Assembly: GCA_963781665.1 (NCBI GenBank)
Contig: CAWAGA010000002.1
Coordinates: 930,001 to 994,000, forward strand
From: JAJYIW01 sp963781665
GTDB lineage: Bacteria > Chloroflexota > Anaerolineae > Anaerolineales > Anaerolineaceae
Direction of reading: 5' to 3'
DNA: 64,000 bases
In this document: positions 1 through 8,470 of the stretch, piece by piece
Position numbering within the stretch: the stretch's first letter is position 1
Layout: each line of letters begins with the position of its first letter
Position numbers and translations under genes: made by a program
The notes under the pieces: model-generated
Database searches by the model: none
Told to the model about the DNA's origin: nothing
The model's input: only the letters and a program-made list of their open reading frames with translations

Positions 1-171
1 GGTTTTCATTTCAATCGATGTATTTATAATACTTTATTTTTACAATCTAAGCCTTTGCAGAATCGCAAGGAATATGGGTAGGAATTAGAGAGGAAAGAAT
101 CAAGCAGGGTTATGCGAGAAACGGATCCAGCCGAGTTGGATTTGAAAAATTTAGCTGTAGGCCAAAATCAA
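1..171. other. AT-rich end of window, no assigned gene
   Basis: This stretch lies downstream of the last gene of the minus-strand polysaccharide operon. No terminator-like hairpin with a T-run is visible. On the minus strand an ATG at 7-9 could open a further gene running off the window, but only three codons remain, so this cannot be tested here. Confidence 0.3.
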
Positions 172-963
172 TCAAAATTGTAAAATTCCCATTTTTTGTT
201 TGATGATCCGCCAAATAAACAATGGGTTACCGATCAAATATCGTTTCCATAACCGGCCAGGCTCGATGAGCAAGCGGCCCAACCATTCCAACCCATGATC
301 TGTCATCCATCGCGGAGCACGAGGAACTACCCCAGCCATGTAATCGATGGCAGCGCCTACCGGCAGGGCCGCGATGGCTTTTACCTCATCCCAATTTTCT
401 AACAACCAGCGCTCCTGGAGCGGCATGCCAAACCCGATCAACAAGATATGGGGATGGGTTTCATTAATATTCTGGACCACGGCTTTATTTTCGTCACACT
501 CACAGGTTTTGTCAAAATAGCCGTGGTTGATCCCGGCAATCGTTAAGCCAGGATGCTGTTTCTTGATGTTTTCAGCAGCTTTTTGGGCTATACCGGGCTT
601 TGCACCAAGTAAATAGATCGAATAACCGCTCCGGGTGCACATCGTGAATAGCCCTGGCAACCAATCGGGAGGGGTATAACGATAAAGCCGGTCAACACCC
701 AAAATTTTTGCGCCTAATTTGACCCCAAACCCATCGCAAAAGACAACCTCACAGTTGTTCAGAAAGCCGCGAAACCAGGGCAGTTCATAAGCCAGGTTTA
801 GGGCTGATGCATTTGCATTGGCGATTATTGATCGACTGTTTTTGTCAATCGTTTCTTGGATGAATTTTAAAAGATCAGGAAAAGAAATAGAATGAACCCT
901 GACACCTAATAATGAAACCGATCCGGGTGGGGATTTGGGCTGCGCCAAATTGAGATCTACCAT
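172..963 (-). CDS. WecG/TagA/CpsF-family glycosyltransferase
   Basis: Probable cytoplasmic-face glycosyltransferase of the GT26 family, which adds N-acetylmannosamine(-uronic) type residues to a lipid-linked first sugar in surface glycan synthesis. The 263-residue protein is the usual length. Family landmarks are visible: the ANANASAL segment (about 48-55), CDGFGVKLGAKILG (about 76-89), a Rossmann-like YLLGAKPG (about 117-124) and GFGMPLQERWL (about 177-187). It is the last gene of the minus-strand polysaccharide run and is preceded by a GT4 gene with a 34-bp gap. No ribosome site is obvious before the ATG, but the N-terminus aligns with the family. The family call is firm; donor and acceptor sugars are unknown. 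Confidence 0.85.
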   Translation of the reverse strand: MVDLNLAQPKSPPGSVSLLGVRVHSISFPDLLKFIQETIDKNSRSIIANANASALNLAYELPWFRGFLNNCEVVFCDGFGVKLGAKILGVDRLYRYTPPDWLPGLFTMCTRSGYSIYLLGAKPGIAQKAAENIKKQHPGLTIAGINHGYFDKTCECDENKAVVQNINETHPHILLIGFGMPLQERWLLENWDEVKAIAALPVGAAIDYMAGVVPRAPRWMTDHGLEWLGRLLIEPGRLWKRYLIGNPLFIWRIIKQKMGILQF

Positions 964-997
964 TTTCTACACACTACGAAATCCAGAATTAAATTGT

Positions 998-2080
998 TTA
1001 GTGGATTAATGCTTTGTATATTTTCTCTGTTTGATCGATCATCTTTTCAAAGGAAAAATTATCATTAACAAACCGTGATCCTTTGTCACCAAGCGATTGG
1101 CGTAATCCAGGATTCTTTAAAAGCATGATAACCGCTTCTTGAATTGCCAATGAATTTCCAGGCGGTATCAAAATACCAGTATGCATGTTTTGGACCACTT
1201 CTGGAATCCCACCAACATTTGTGGCAATCACAGCTTTTTTCTTTTCAAGCATTTCCAAAGCAACCAGCGATAAACCCTCAGATAGTGACGGTATGACCAC
1301 CAAGTCTAATAGATCCGCTACCTTTCCAACATCATCGCGCCAACCAAGGAAGAAAACATTGTTGGTAATGTCAAGGTCTTCAGTTATCTTTTCTAGTGCA
1401 TCTCTATCTGGACCATCGCCCATAAAAAGGAAACATGCTCCTTGAAATTCTTTGATAATTTTAGGAATTGCTTGCAAAAGATATATCTGGCCCTTTTCCA
1501 AGGAAAAACGACCAATACAACCAATAAAAGGCCCAGGGGTATTAATAGCAAGACTTTTTTTAATTTGCTCTACAGATATACCTTCATGCCGACATTGATT
1601 GTCTAATCCGATTTTTATGACAGAAATTTTCTCCGCTGGAACCTTATACGAAGAAATTAGATTTTGTTTTATGGCGTCACTAATTGAAATGACATGCTGA
1701 CCAATTCCGAATCTAGTCATCCAGTGATGATCTTGTTTTATTTCATGGACCGTAGAGACAAGCGGGATACCAGTTCGAAAACAAACCAACTTTGCAGCTA
1801 ATGATGCAAAACGATGGTGAGTATTGATAATATGGACATTTTCGCTAGAAATAATTCTTTTTAATTGCGTGATTGTCCGAATAAGGTTTGAGAAATTTGC
1901 TGGCGAAAGTGAAATGTTTTTATAAATTCTTAAATTATCATTAAATCGCTGGGAAATAAAACAATCATTACATGCAAATATGACTTGGTGTCCACAACTC
2001 GATAATCCTTCAGACAATTTGAAAGTATATTTCGAAACACCTCCTGGCTCAAAGTATGGTCTGACATGAAGAATATTCAT
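998..2080 (-). CDS. Glycosyltransferase family 4 (GT-B fold)
   Basis: Retaining glycosyltransferase that probably adds one sugar to the growing surface polysaccharide at the inner face of the membrane. The 360 residues show the GT4 pattern: an N-terminal GGVSKYTFKL loop (about 13-22), the mid-protein GCIGRFSLEKG strand (about 187-197) that opens the nucleotide-sugar domain, and the E-x7-E type motif SEGLSLVALE (about 267-276) followed by NVGGIPEVV. No signal peptide or membrane segment is visible. It sits 6 bp after a GT2 gene in the same operon, and its AT-rich composition matches the cassette. The sugar specificity cannot be read from sequence. Confidence 0.88.
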   Translation of the reverse strand: MNILHVRPYFEPGGVSKYTFKLSEGLSSCGHQVIFACNDCFISQRFNDNLRIYKNISLSPANFSNLIRTITQLKRIISSENVHIINTHHRFASLAAKLVCFRTGIPLVSTVHEIKQDHHWMTRFGIGQHVISISDAIKQNLISSYKVPAEKISVIKIGLDNQCRHEGISVEQIKKSLAINTPGPFIGCIGRFSLEKGQIYLLQAIPKIIKEFQGACFLFMGDGPDRDALEKITEDLDITNNVFFLGWRDDVGKVADLLDLVVIPSLSEGLSLVALEMLEKKKAVIATNVGGIPEVVQNMHTGILIPPGNSLAIQEAVIMLLKNPGLRQSLGDKGSRFVNDNFSFEKMIDQTEKIYKALIH

Positions 2081-2086
2081 AGGGAA

Positions 2087-2914
2087 TTAGTTTTCAAAAT
2101 GAGTTCCAACTCGGTTACGCAAGATCTTCCAAGAACCCTTAAATCCTTCGACCTTGGCTTCATTAATAAGATTCAATAAAAACCATAATTTACGAAAACC
2201 TGAAGCAAAAAAGGGAGAAATATTTAGTTGCTTTTGGACTGAATAAATTTCCTGGCGCATTGCAAAGAATCGAGTTTTTGAGGTTTGCTGATCATGAATC
2301 CGAATCATCGATAACTCTTTTTGAATTTTTCCAATTTTTAAATTCGACCTCATAATTCGAACCATCCAGTCATAATCTCCTACAAACTTCAAATTAGCGG
2401 AAAAAAACAAATCATTTTGAATCAGGCATTTTTTCCAGATATATAATGAGGCGTGTGAAATATGCAGGCTATACGGATATAAGCTGGTAGGTAATTTGAA
2501 CATAGGCTGGAAAAGGTCTAATTTCTCCCCTTCTTTATCAATATGGCCAAAGCTTCCAAATACGCTCGAATCCTCCAAGTGGTTGGATAAATAGTTAACT
2601 GCTGTGGATATTGCACTCGGAGACATAATATCATCTGCACAGATGAAACCTACAATTTCACCCTGAGCGGCTAACAATCCCTCATTCATGGTAGCATATT
2701 GTCCTTTGTTTGGTCTGGTCCACCAACGCAAATGAGGAAATTTATTTAAAATTGAAACTGTAGCACCATTATCAGTAGAACCATCATCAATGACTATGTG
2801 TTCAATTCTTGAATAATCCTGGCCTTTTACGCTTAATATTAATGCTTCCAAAAAACTTGCCCCGTTATATGTTGGCGTAATAACTGAAACCAAAGGCAAA
2901 TTATGTGTACTCAT
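2087..2914 (-). CDS. Glycosyltransferase family 2 (GT-A fold)
   Basis: Inverting glycosyltransferase of the GT2 family, 275 residues. The N-terminal SVITPTYNGASFLEALILS opening, the nucleotide-binding DDGSTDN (about 43-49) and the metal-binding CADD (about 92-95, the DxD equivalent) are all present. There is no C-terminal membrane segment, so it is a soluble or peripheral enzyme rather than a processive synthase. It lies between the UDP-HexNAc 2-epimerase gene and a GT4 gene; the 45-bp gap upstream holds a perfect inverted repeat at 2930-2946. Likely role: adding one residue of the polysaccharide repeat. Acceptor and donor are unknown. Confidence 0.88.
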   Translation of the reverse strand: MSTHNLPLVSVITPTYNGASFLEALILSVKGQDYSRIEHIVIDDGSTDNGATVSILNKFPHLRWWTRPNKGQYATMNEGLLAAQGEIVGFICADDIMSPSAISTAVNYLSNHLEDSSVFGSFGHIDKEGEKLDLFQPMFKLPTSLYPYSLHISHASLYIWKKCLIQNDLFFSANLKFVGDYDWMVRIMRSNLKIGKIQKELSMIRIHDQQTSKTRFFAMRQEIYSVQKQLNISPFFASGFRKLWFLLNLINEAKVEGFKGSWKILRNRVGTHFEN

Positions 2915-2929
2915 GACCTCATGTAACCT

Positions 2930-2946
2930 GTCATAATATTTATGAC
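2930..2946. repeat. 17-bp inverted repeat between epimerase and GT2 genes
   Basis: GTCATAA, three spacer bases, then TTATGAC: a perfect 7-bp inverted repeat centred in a 45-bp gap inside the polysaccharide operon. No T-run follows on the minus strand, so it is not a classical terminator. It could be an operator or a small mRNA hairpin; in AT-rich sequence a chance origin is possible. Confidence 0.45.
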
Positions 2947-2959
2947 GGTTTGGCTGACA

Positions 2960-3997
2960 TTATCTTTTAAATAACCTTCCGGTGGATTCCAATGCGGAGA
3001 GTTCTGAAAGCATCAAATCAAGACAACTCAGAATATCAGTTGTATAAGAACCGCTCAAAATGTTACTTCCGCATTCAATCGTTTCTGGGCGTTCGGTGAC
3101 ATCTCGAAGCGTGACAGTCGGTATCTCGAATATGGCACATTCTTCCTGAACCGTCCCGCTATCGGATAATACACACAGTGCATTTTTTTCCAAGGTAATG
3201 AAATCAAAAAAACCGAAAGGGGGCATGAAGCGTATACTTGGATTCGAAACATTTATCCCAAAAGATTCAAGTTTTTTACGGGTATGCGGGTGAGTGCTAA
3301 TTATTATGGGGAAACCGTACTTTTTTTCAATGTCTTCAAAAGCCTTAGCATATTGTTTTAATCGGTTTTCATTGTCAACGTTCTCTGCACGATGTAAGGT
3401 AACCAAAAAATATTTACCATGCTCAATTGATAATTGTTCGATGATAGTAGAATTTTCAATCTGAGGTTGATAATGCTGGATCACTTCATAGATTGGATTT
3501 CCAGTCACAAATATCTTCTCTCCTGCAATTCCCTCCCTCAACAGATTTTGACGACTGCGTTCCGTATATGGCATGAAAACATCACTGGAATGATCGATAA
3601 TTCTACGATTCACTTCTTCAGGCACGCGATCATCATAGCAACGGTTCCCAGCTTCCATATGGTATACAGGAATACCTATCCGTTTTGCCACAATCGCGGA
3701 TAAAGCGCTATTCGTATCTCCTAGAAGAAGTAGTCGATCAGGTTTTTCAGAAAGAATTACTTGTTCGCTCGCAGAAATGATATTTCCTATTTGTTTTCCA
3801 AAGGTATCACCATGCACTCCCAAAAAATGATCGGCCTTACGAATACCAAGTTGCTCGAAAAAGATATTATTTAAATTGGGGTCAAAGTTTTGCCCGGTAT
3901 GGACCAAAGTATGGTTACAGGCTCGATCAAGCTTGGAAATAATCAGGCTAAGGCGGATTATTTCTGGCCGAGTCCCCAAAATCGTCATAATCTTCAT
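2960..3997 (-). CDS. UDP-N-acetylglucosamine 2-epimerase family protein (WecB/WbvD-like)
   Basis: Non-hydrolysing C2-epimerase of UDP-HexNAc sugars, GT-B fold, 345 residues (family usually about 360-380). Landmarks: ILGTRPEIIRLS at the N-terminus, LLLGDTNSALS (about 91-101), the active-site MEAGNRCYDDRVPEE segment (about 115-129), TLHRAENVD (about 200-208) and SDSGTVQEE (about 278-286). The gene start overlaps the stop of the upstream 4,6-dehydratase gene by 4 bp, so the two are translationally coupled. With that enzyme and the RmlD-like reductase it completes the set known from UDP-L-QuiNAc or UDP-L-FucNAc synthesis, where the 2-epimerase acts last on the L-sugar. It could instead act on UDP-GlcNAc to give ManNAc for the WecG-like enzyme. 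Confidence 0.85.
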   Translation of the reverse strand: MKIMTILGTRPEIIRLSLIISKLDRACNHTLVHTGQNFDPNLNNIFFEQLGIRKADHFLGVHGDTFGKQIGNIISASEQVILSEKPDRLLLLGDTNSALSAIVAKRIGIPVYHMEAGNRCYDDRVPEEVNRRIIDHSSDVFMPYTERSRQNLLREGIAGEKIFVTGNPIYEVIQHYQPQIENSTIIEQLSIEHGKYFLVTLHRAENVDNENRLKQYAKAFEDIEKKYGFPIIISTHPHTRKKLESFGINVSNPSIRFMPPFGFFDFITLEKNALCVLSDSGTVQEECAIFEIPTVTLRDVTERPETIECGSNILSGSYTTDILSCLDLMLSELSALESTGRLFKR

Positions 3998-5055
3998 CGC
4001 AACAACTCTGCCTCACCAGCCACAACATCCTCCACCATTAATTTATTATCACGCAGAAGTTCATGTAATGCAGCCCGATCCATTATATTTAATGCAGAAC
4101 TATATTCGTAATTTAAAGGGGTCTCTCCATGTTCGATCTGAATAATCTCGGGTAATAGCGGCTGAATTGCATAATAATTACCTCTATCAACTGTACGATA
4201 AATTTCCTCTTCTGAAACTAAAATTTCATGGGTTTTTTCGCCCGGTCGGATCCCAGTAATGACCTTATTGATTTTTCTATCCCCGATGAGAATATCGGCA
4301 ATATCAACTACTCGCGCTGATGGTACCCGCGGAATATATGTCTCACCTTGACAGCCATTTTGCAAAGCAGCAAAAATGGTATCAACTGCTTGGTCCAGGC
4401 TCAACAAGAAACGGGTCATCTCTGTCGTGGTTATCGTCACCGGACCACCATTTCGTATTTGTTCGTGGAATAATGGTATGACCGAACCCCGTGATGCCAG
4501 GACATTCCCGTAACGCACGCAAATGAAACGAGTTTGAGGACAACGCAGATTGGCCTGAATGAATATTTTTTCTTGAATCGCCTTTGTCATCCCCATCACG
4601 TTAACCGGTTTACAAGCTTTATCCGTCGATACTCCAACCACGCTTTTTACCGGGAGATGATGTTCTGAAATTGCACGGACAATATTCTCCGGACCGGATA
4701 TATTGGTCATAACAGCCTGGTAAGGAAAATATTCACAGGTTGGCACCTGTTTCAACGCCGCTGCATTGATAACAATATCGGCTTCTTGAAGGGCCTGAGC
4801 GATGCTATGATAATCACGCACATCACCAATTCGAAACTCAAGAATCTTAGAAAAATTATGATAAATCACTTCATCTGTAGCGGCTTTTTTATTTAGATAA
4901 TCCATTCGCATGGCATGCTGCTTGGCTTCATCTCGTGAAAAAATTATTACTTTAGAAGGCTTTCCAAGTTCAGATGAAAGCAAACGTCTTACTAATACCT
5001 TCCCCAAAGATCCTGTTCCACCGGTTATCAAAACATTTTTATCTTCAAAATACAT
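3994..5055 (-). CDS. CapE/WbvB-type UDP-HexNAc 4,6-dehydratase (5-epimerising)
   Basis: Short-chain dehydrogenase/reductase of the CapD/FlaA1 family, which converts UDP-GlcNAc to a 4-keto-6-deoxy intermediate. I start it at the ATG at 5055 (353 aa) because GGGAGAT lies 5 bases upstream and the NAD-binding TGGTGSLGK then falls at residues 11-19; a longer frame to 5088 would overlap the previous gene. In the VSTDKACKPVNVMGMTKA stretch the usual catalytic Tyr of YxxxK is Met (MGMTK). That replacement is characteristic of the CapE/WbjB/FnlA branch, which also inverts C5 to give L-sugars. The gene starts one base past the reductase stop and overlaps the epimerase by 4 bp. Confidence 0.87.
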   Translation of the reverse strand: MYFEDKNVLITGGTGSLGKVLVRRLLSSELGKPSKVIIFSRDEAKQHAMRMDYLNKKAATDEVIYHNFSKILEFRIGDVRDYHSIAQALQEADIVINAAALKQVPTCEYFPYQAVMTNISGPENIVRAISEHHLPVKSVVGVSTDKACKPVNVMGMTKAIQEKIFIQANLRCPQTRFICVRYGNVLASRGSVIPLFHEQIRNGGPVTITTTEMTRFLLSLDQAVDTIFAALQNGCQGETYIPRVPSARVVDIADILIGDRKINKVITGIRPGEKTHEILVSEEEIYRTVDRGNYYAIQPLLPEIIQIEHGETPLNYEYSSALNIMDRAALHELLRDNKLMVEDVVAGEAELLR

Positions 5056-5056
5056 G

Positions 5057-5935
5057 TTAATCTCCCAACTGATGATATAAAGATGCATTATTAGCCATGG
5101 TGAAAATCATTTCTTTCCATGTAGGCGGTATATAACTTGTCGCCTTTCTGAAACGAGATGAATCCAGGCTGCGATCGAGAATGAAAGATTCATTTGGATT
5201 TATTGATACATCATGATGAAATGCATCTTTTGCTAACAATAGTAGATCATATTTCGATATCGGATAGCTCGATACATGGTAAACGCCGCTTAAATCAGGA
5301 CGAGGAATAACATAATTCAGAATGATATTTGAAAGCTCATCGGTGGTAAACCCAGTGTATATAGCTTTTTTATAACCTTTGATCTCGCCTGTTTGGGCCA
5401 GAAACCATTCAATTAAGCCCAGACGGTTCTTGATTTCACGTCCTACGATCGAAGTGCGAAGCGTGATCGTATGCGGGTAGGATACTTCGCCTAAGAATTT
5501 GGTGCGCCCATACAAATCTTCAGCATCGGATGGATCGTCTTCGGTGTAATTTCCCTTTTTCCCGTTGAACACGCAATCGGTGCTGATATGAATCATACGA
5601 ATCCGAGCTGTCCGACATATCAACGAAACTCGATGAGGCAATAGAGCATTCAATGAAATCGAGAAAATTGGGTCCCGGGCAATATGACCCATTTGTTTGA
5701 TCAATCCGATACAATTGATCACCAGGTCAGGTTGAATGGAAGCTAAAGCCCTGGTCACCTGGTCAAAGTTCAAGGCATCAACGTCGCCACGAATATATTG
5801 GTGCGGAAATTCAGGCAGGTCGGGAAATTTCTCAGGCTCACCACGAATGGTGATCCAGGTTTCGTGGGTTTTACTTAAATTAATCCATAAGCGATGACCT
5901 AACATACCCGAACCGCCCAAGATTAATATTTTCAT
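5057..5935 (-). CDS. RmlD-like NAD(P)H-dependent sugar reductase (possible WbvR role)
   Basis: Extended SDR enzyme of the dTDP-4-dehydrorhamnose reductase (RmlD) family, 292 residues. It has the Rossmann ILGGSGMLGHRLW (about 4-16), NCIGLIKQ (about 75-82), STDCVFNGKKG (about 118-128) and the catalytic YGRTK (about 141-145). No C-terminal cupin domain is present, so it is not a CapF/WbjC reductase. Its neighbours act on UDP-HexNAc, and no rmlA, rmlB or rmlC is nearby. By analogy with the WbvB-WbvR-WbvD set it probably reduces the 4-keto group of a UDP-6-deoxy-L-hexosamine intermediate. The family call is strong; the substrate is inferred from context. Confidence 0.82.
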   Translation of the reverse strand: MKILILGGSGMLGHRLWINLSKTHETWITIRGEPEKFPDLPEFPHQYIRGDVDALNFDQVTRALASIQPDLVINCIGLIKQMGHIARDPIFSISLNALLPHRVSLICRTARIRMIHISTDCVFNGKKGNYTEDDPSDAEDLYGRTKFLGEVSYPHTITLRTSIVGREIKNRLGLIEWFLAQTGEIKGYKKAIYTGFTTDELSNIILNYVIPRPDLSGVYHVSSYPISKYDLLLLAKDAFHHDVSINPNESFILDRSLDSSRFRKATSYIPPTWKEMIFTMANNASLYHQLGD

Positions 5936-6005
5936 TTTGCCTCGATTTTAATAATAATGGGTATTAAATATCCTTCACGTAGAATGTAACCCAATTATTT
6001 ACGAC

Positions 6006-7217
6006 TTAGTGGATAACAATATCCTGATACATTTGCACTACTTGCGGTTTTATTTTTTTGTTGTCCAATCGATCCAAAGCGATTTCCCAGTTAATCATAG
6101 CAGCCTTATTCACCAATGCGTCATCCAATAATGCTTGTTTTATAGATATTGCAATTATATTTGGATCTTCAGGTGGAACAATGAAACCCGATTTACCATC
6201 CTGTATCCATTCATCAGCACAACTTGTGCAAGATTGGATTGGAAAAGACCCCATCACTAATGCTTCCAAAAATGAGGTGCTGATTGCATCGGAAATACTG
6301 AGGCCAATTGAGATTCTAGCCTTTCCATGATATTGCAACATCTCCTCATGCGAACAATTTGGTATAAATTCAACCGGGATACCTGTTCTTTGGGAAAAAA
6401 GTCGACCACTTAAAATCACATCATCGCTTGCCAAATAGATTGCTAATCGGAATCCCTTAAGATAATCCACACATAATTCTAAAGCATGTAACCCAACTAA
6501 AGCACGTCCAGCCCAAGTCTGATAGCCTTTTAATAAAATAAGTTTTCGATCGGCTGGTAAACCTGGTTGGCGTAATTTATAAACTATGTCTAAGTCAAAC
6601 CCGCCAGAATTTGGCAAAACAGGTAAGACGTGACCTTTATAACCAAAAGTTTTGGCTAACTCAACATCGCGTTGGCATTCACACGAATAATAATCGCAAG
6701 ATGAAAGGAGTTCCTTAACTTTCTCAGAATGACCTGGCAGTTTTCCAAACAAAAAAATATCACTTCCCCAATTCGTTGCGATCCATTTGGGGAAACTATC
6801 ACCAACAATATTTTTTGCGTCCAGAGTTAAATAACCCCCATGCTGGAACTCAAGAGAATGAATCAGATCAGGTTTTAACTTTTTTATCAAATTTGCTAGA
6901 CGTAAAGACCTTGGCTTTATTATTTTCCGGAAATACTGTGTATGTAATAATCTACTAATGAAATAATTTAATCTCGGCGGCAACAGACGAGGAGGGATAG
7001 GTATAGCATTAATTTGTCTAACACCTGGTCCAACTTGCCGCTGAAGCAAATAACTATCATATATTTTTATATTTCGTAATGCATCGTGGATTTCTGCATC
7101 AATGGATGGGAAAATATGCAAATTAAAATTTGAATTTGCTAGTTGGCCAATCCAACGTGCAGTATGAATACTATTAGGAATAGCGACAAACAATATTTTT
7201 CGCTTATAGTCTGTCAT
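6006..7217 (-). CDS. Putative GT-B glycosyltransferase (GT4-like)
   Basis: A 403-residue GT-B type glycosyltransferase. The N-terminal ILFVAIPNSIHTARWIGQL resembles the opening of GT4 enzymes that read HTARW. The C-terminal half has FIPNCSHEEMLQYHGKARI, then SISDAISTSFLEALVMGSF, which corresponds to the E-x7-E nucleotide-sugar site with the first Glu replaced, and GKSGFIVPPEDPN. Its start overlaps the end of the next upstream gene by 4 bp. Composition is AT-rich like the rest of the cassette. The sugar transferred is unknown; the divergent Ex7E site makes this a less typical member. Confidence 0.72.
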   Translation of the reverse strand: MTDYKRKILFVAIPNSIHTARWIGQLANSNFNLHIFPSIDAEIHDALRNIKIYDSYLLQRQVGPGVRQINAIPIPPRLLPPRLNYFISRLLHTQYFRKIIKPRSLRLANLIKKLKPDLIHSLEFQHGGYLTLDAKNIVGDSFPKWIATNWGSDIFLFGKLPGHSEKVKELLSSCDYYSCECQRDVELAKTFGYKGHVLPVLPNSGGFDLDIVYKLRQPGLPADRKLILLKGYQTWAGRALVGLHALELCVDYLKGFRLAIYLASDDVILSGRLFSQRTGIPVEFIPNCSHEEMLQYHGKARISIGLSISDAISTSFLEALVMGSFPIQSCTSCADEWIQDGKSGFIVPPEDPNIIAISIKQALLDDALVNKAAMINWEIALDRLDNKKIKPQVVQMYQDIVIH

Positions 7218-8419
7218 TGAATACCATCCACAACTTGAATAAATTTTTTTCGGGATGTCTCAAGCGAAAAATCCCGTTTTACACAATCAAGAGCATTAAG
7301 ACAACGAATTTTTCGCAATATCGGGTCATTTATTATCTGCTCGATAGTGGTGCATAAAAGAATCGGATCAGGCTTGTCCACAACCCAACCTGCTCCATAG
7401 TTCTTAAAATACCAACTAATATACAAATCCTTCGGCGAGTGGACTAGGATAGGCCGGTTGCTGGCCAGGTATTCAGCCATTTTCCCTGGGGAAGATGTTC
7501 TTATAATTCTATGAATAGAAAATGTAAAACTCAACGGTAAAAAAAGAATATCAGCTAGCTGTTGAATTTTGTTAATTTCTGTGGTGTTAACAACAGGATA
7601 TATACGATAATCACCAATAATATCATGCTGCTCTAACAAAGTTCTTGTTTGCGGTGTGTATATTTCAAAAATAATGTTCGGATTGTTTAAAGTATCTAAG
7701 GCGTATAATAAATTCTTCACTGCACTATAATGAGCATCATAAATAGATCCAGTGTATACAATTCGGATTTTAGGGAAGGTTAAAGGCCATGGTACCTTCG
7801 ATATGCAACAATTTTGATTATAAGGATTATGAATAACAATTGAGTCGACATGATATTCCGTTTTGTATTGATTTAACAAATATTCATTTGTTAAAATAAG
7901 TTTTTCTGAATTGTTAAAAATAAAACGTGTGCCAATTCGTAAAAGAAATCGTAAAGGTAACAGTACCCGATCATAATTATAATCATCAAATATATAAGGA
8001 ATAAACCTGATTCTTGCTATATTACTGACTAAATATCCAATGAGAATATCCATTGAACCACCAGTACAGGCAATTATCAATTGTAATTCTTCTTTTTCCA
8101 CTAAATTCAGCAAAAAGAAAAACCTATAAAAAATATTGAATATTTTTTGGAAAGCAATATATATTAATCCTAGTTCAGAAAAATTGCCAACAAATAATTC
8201 CTTATAATAACGATAATAACGTGACTCTAATCGCATATTTAAATTATTTCCCAAACCCATTGACGAATAATCATCTTGAGACACAAGAATATATCTTTTT
8301 GGATCAATTCCAGATAGAATTCTAAAAAGAATAATTGCTTGTCCAGTTGACGACGGAGGTAATGAACGAGAAATAACGCAAAACTTAATGTTAAGTTTAT
8401 CTATTTTGGTTATTGGCAT
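7214..8419 (-). CDS. Putative GT-B glycosyltransferase (GT4-like, divergent)
   Basis: A 401-residue protein with an N-terminal PPSSTGQAIILFRILSGI segment like the glycine-rich loop of GT4 enzymes, a central RIVYTGSIYDAHYSA strand and a C-terminal SSPGKMAEYLASNRPILVH followed by GAGWVVDKPDPI. These match the architecture of GT4-like enzymes of polysaccharide loci, although the E-x7-E motif is not canonical. One short hydrophobic stretch near residues 90-110 could be a buried helix rather than a membrane anchor. It overlaps its downstream neighbour by 4 bp. It is very AT-rich and likely belongs to the exchanged cassette. Confidence 0.68.
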   Translation of the reverse strand: MPITKIDKLNIKFCVISRSLPPSSTGQAIILFRILSGIDPKRYILVSQDDYSSMGLGNNLNMRLESRYYRYYKELFVGNFSELGLIYIAFQKIFNIFYRFFFLLNLVEKEELQLIIACTGGSMDILIGYLVSNIARIRFIPYIFDDYNYDRVLLPLRFLLRIGTRFIFNNSEKLILTNEYLLNQYKTEYHVDSIVIHNPYNQNCCISKVPWPLTFPKIRIVYTGSIYDAHYSAVKNLLYALDTLNNPNIIFEIYTPQTRTLLEQHDIIGDYRIYPVVNTTEINKIQQLADILFLPLSFTFSIHRIIRTSSPGKMAEYLASNRPILVHSPKDLYISWYFKNYGAGWVVDKPDPILLCTTIEQIINDPILRKIRCLNALDCVKRDFSLETSRKKFIQVVDGIQ

Positions 8420-8470
8420 ATTATTTTAGAAAATAAGGGTAAATGATATGGTTTGTCCCTCATATAAATA

